The translations under genes were made by a program, and so were the position numbers. Source: an uncultured Clostridia bacterium (GTDB taxonomy: Bacteria; Bacillota; Clostridia; TANB77; CAG-508). From it: a stretch of 7,464 nt of DNA. The notes under the pieces were generated by a model. It worked only from the letters and a program-made list of their open reading frames with translations. It did no database searches and was not told the DNA's origin. Every line of letters begins with the position of its first letter. Within the stretch, counting starts at the first letter, position 1. This document shows, piece after piece, positions 5,459 through 7,464 of this stretch. The stretch is from NCBI GenBank assembly GCA_934162615.1, contig CAKPJK010000048.1, positions 1-7,464 on the forward strand. The letters are read 5' to 3'.

Positions 5459-5812
5459 ATGAATTTAACAGAAGATGTAAAATATATAAAAGGAGTAGGA
5501 CCACAAAAGGTAAAACTCCTAAATAAGATAGGGATATTCAATGTTGAAGATTTAATTACATATTATCCGAGAGGATATGAGGATAGAAGCAAACCAAAGA
5601 ACATTTGTGAATGTGCAAATGGAGAAGTTGCTTTAATAGAAGCAGTAGCAATGTCTAGACTAATAGATAGTAGAATAAGCAAAGGCAGAACTATACAAAG
5701 GCTTGCAGTTATTGACGAAACAGGACAAGCAGTAATAACATGGTTCAATCAACCATACCTAAAATCAAAATTCCAAACACGGAAAGAAATACAGATTTTA
5801 TGGGAAAGTTGA
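5459..5812 (+). pseudogene. recG: recG, N-terminal fragment ahead of a frameshift
   Basis: This is the first part of RecG, the ATP-dependent branch-migration helicase that remodels stalled replication forks and Holliday junctions. Residues 1-107 are the N-terminal portion and part of the wedge (OB-fold) domain: IKGVGPQKVKLLNKIGI at about 10-26, then DLITYYPRGYEDRS, and VIDETGQAVITWFNQPYLKSKF. After residue 107 the frame is lost: the last ten codons (RKEIQILWES) are out-of-frame reading before TGA at 5810. The expected continuation, GKKYRFYGKVEFQYGKIS, begins at 5781 in the next frame. The start has GGAG at 5448-5451, seven bases before the ATG. A perfect 28-bp inverted repeat ends nine bases before that site. 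As read here the gene would yield a 117-residue fragment with no helicase activity, unless the extra base is a sequencing error. Confidence 0.85.
5774..5781 (+). other. Net +1 frameshift in recG
   Basis: Frame one reads through FQT (5771-5779) and family-like sequence resumes with GKKYRFYGKV from 5781, so one base, for example the C at 5780, is extra. The shift must lie between a TAA at 5760-5762 (second frame) and the TGA at 5810-5812 (first frame). RecG proteins typically read F-x-x-G-x-x-Y-x-F-Y-G-K here, which places the event at 5774-5781. The site is not a long homopolymer. Confidence 0.8.
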
Positions 5813-7464
5813 GTTTCAATATGGAAAAATAAGTATGAATTCCCCTGTATTTGACGAAATAGAAAATTCAAATAATACTGGAAAAATAATACCAATTTAT
5901 CCATTGACATATAGTTTAACTCAAAATACTTTAAGAAAAATAATTGAAAACGGATTACAAAAAGTCAAGGAACAAGGTGGTTTGCCAGAGACTTTACCAG
6001 ATTATATATTAAATGAATACAAATTAGAAAATGCAAACAAGGCAAATTATGATATACATTTTCCACATGATTTTGAGGACTTTAAAAAGGCAAGAAGAAG
6101 ATTAGTTTTTGAAGAATTGCTAACAACTCAATTGGCATTACTTCAATTAAAAAATAGTAATCTAACAGATAAAAAGGGAATCACATTTGACAAAAATGTA
6201 AGGATGTCAGATGTAATAAATACATTGCCATTTAAATTAACAAAAGCACAATTAAGAGTGTTACAAGAAATTGATGAAAATATGGAATCAGAAAAATCAA
6301 TGAATAGGCTTTTACAAGGTGATGTTGGCTCTGGAAAGACAGTTGTTGCAATGATTTCTGCATACAAAGCCGTAAAATCTGGATATCAAGCAGCAATTTT
6401 AGCACCAACTGCAATACTTGCAACACAACATATGGTTAACTTTGAAAAAATGCTAAATCAATTTGATATAAAATGTGAATTATTAATATCAGGTATCAGC
6501 AAAAAGAAAAAAGAAGATATTTTAGAACGTTTGAAAAATGGTGAAATTGATATATTAATTGGGACACATGCAATGCTAGAAGAAAATGTCGAATTTAAAA
6601 ATTTGGGTCTAGTTGTTACAGATGAGCAACATAGATTTGGAGTAAAGCAAAGAACAAAAATTGCACAAAAAGGACAAAATCCAGATGTTTTAGTAATGTC
6701 TGCAACACCAATTCCAAGAACACTTGCATTAATTTTATATGGAGACTTGGACATATCAATAATAGATGAACTTCCACCAAATAGAAAAACAATAGAAACA
6801 TTTGCAGTTACAAATAGAATGGAAGAAAGAATCAATAATTTTATAAAAAAACAAATTGACGAAGGCAGACAGGCATATATTGTATGTCCATTAGTCGAAG
6901 AAAGCGAAGAAGAGGACACAGATTTAAAAGCAGTTACAACATTATATGAAAAATGCAAAGAAGAGACATTTCCTGATTACAGAGTCGAATACATACATGG
7001 AAAAATGAGACCAAAAGAAAAAGACGAAATAATGGAACGATTCAAAAACAAAGAAATAGATATACTTATTTCAACAACTGTAATTGAGGTAGGTGTTGAT
7101 GTTCCAAATGCAAATATAATGGTAATTGAAGATGCAGAAAGATTTGGATTAGCACAATTACATCAGTTGCGTGGAAGAGTTGGCCGTGGTGAGTATAAAT
7201 CATATTGTGTTTTAAAATTTAAGGGAAAAGGCCAAAACACTAAAGAAAGAATGAAAATTATGTGTGAAACTAATGACGGTTTTCTTATTTCTCAAAAGGA
7301 CTTGGAATTAAGAGGTTCAGGAGATTTCTTTGGTACAATGCAACATGGTATTCCAGATTTTAAAATTGCTAATTTATTTACAGACATGGATATTTTAAAA
7401 TTGGCTCAGGAAGCAGCAGTAAAAATTGTAAATAAAGACCCTAAATTAGAAAAAGAAGAAAATA
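5781..7464 (+). pseudogene. recG: recG, wedge remainder and helicase domains after the frameshift (right edge partial)
   Basis: This frame is open from 5763 to the window edge and continues RecG as residues 108-668 of the composite protein. It holds the rest of the wedge domain and both helicase lobes: Walker A GDVGSGKT at 287-294, motif Ia LAPTAILATQH, Walker B-type DEQHRFGV from 388, SATPIPRT from 414, VCPLVEE, TTVIEVGVDVPNANIMVIEDAERFG read in two stretches, and motif VI QLHQLRGRVGRG at 566-577. The TRG region follows (DLELRGSGDFFGT). RecG is usually about 680-700 residues, so only a short C-terminal tail is missing. The segment has no strong start of its own; the first in-frame ATG is at 5835 with only a poor GGAAAAA site, so independent expression of the helicase part is doubtful. 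Motifs are intact, arguing that any disruption is recent or a read error. Confidence 0.9.

Noticed and set aside
5763..5812. Programmed frameshifting in recG
   Set aside because: There is no slippery heptamer or stop-codon-triggered +1 signal at the shift point, and recG is not known to use recoding.
5810..5812. TGA read as tryptophan (alternative genetic code)
   Set aside because: The RecG sequence continues in a different frame, not through this TGA; all other genes end in TAA and use TGG for Trp.
6458..6958. Long open frame of 166 codons on the minus strand within recG
   Set aside because: It is fully antisense to intact RecG helicase motifs, is rich in Ser/Phe/Ile/Leu as expected from the complement of A-rich codons, and has no family resemblance.
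1..7464. CRISPR array, tRNA, rRNA or riboswitch
   Set aside because: No regularly spaced repeats, no tRNA cloverleaf with T-loop signature, and no recognisable riboswitch core were found on reading both strands.

Overview
The window looks like a piece of chromosome from a low-GC Firmicute, most likely a Clostridia member. Base composition is strongly AT-rich. Codons mostly end in A (ATA, GGA, AGA, CCA), ribosome binding sites are of the AAGGAGG type, and the recognisable proteins (TsaD, RecG, a small M50 protease, a metallophosphoesterase) are of ordinary Firmicute kind. This placement is inference from style; no rRNA or tRNA gene is present.

Layout. Positions 18-1616 hold a fusion gene: an ECF-type sigma factor, one membrane segment, and a roughly 300-residue extracellular part that I read as a divergent serpin. 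After a probable promoter comes a 97-residue protein resembling a shrunken Nudix domain (1716-2009). Next is a site-2-type membrane metalloprotease (2060-2800). A small REP-like hairpin with a T tract separates it from tsaD (2916-3908), the tRNA t6A enzyme. A GC-rich hairpin at 3940-3959 lies between tsaD and a convergent minus-strand gene of unknown function (4445-3972), which has its own good promoter and a strong ribosome binding site. On the plus strand again, a metallophosphoesterase (4675-5367, GTG start) is followed by a perfect 28-bp inverted repeat and then recG (from 5459, running off the right edge).

Three things stand out. First, the sigma/membrane/serpin-like fusion would be a one-polypeptide transmembrane signalling design. 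Its only two extracellular cysteines bracket the predicted reactive loop, and a possible internal start could make the serpin-like part on its own. A site-2 protease gene lies nearby, which makes regulated intramembrane proteolysis a testable idea. Second, two intergenic regions share a hairpin unit, present once as a singlet (2807-2833) and once as two units head to head (5374-5439). This is the architecture of REP/REPIN elements mobilised by RAYT transposases. Third, recG is broken by a net +1 frameshift near 5774-5781, although the rest of the helicase reads cleanly to the window edge. It could be a sequencing error or a genuine mutation.

The housekeeping genes do not form an obvious pathway together. 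TsaD acts in tRNA modification, RecG in replication-fork repair, and the substrates of the protease and the phosphoesterase cannot be told from sequence.
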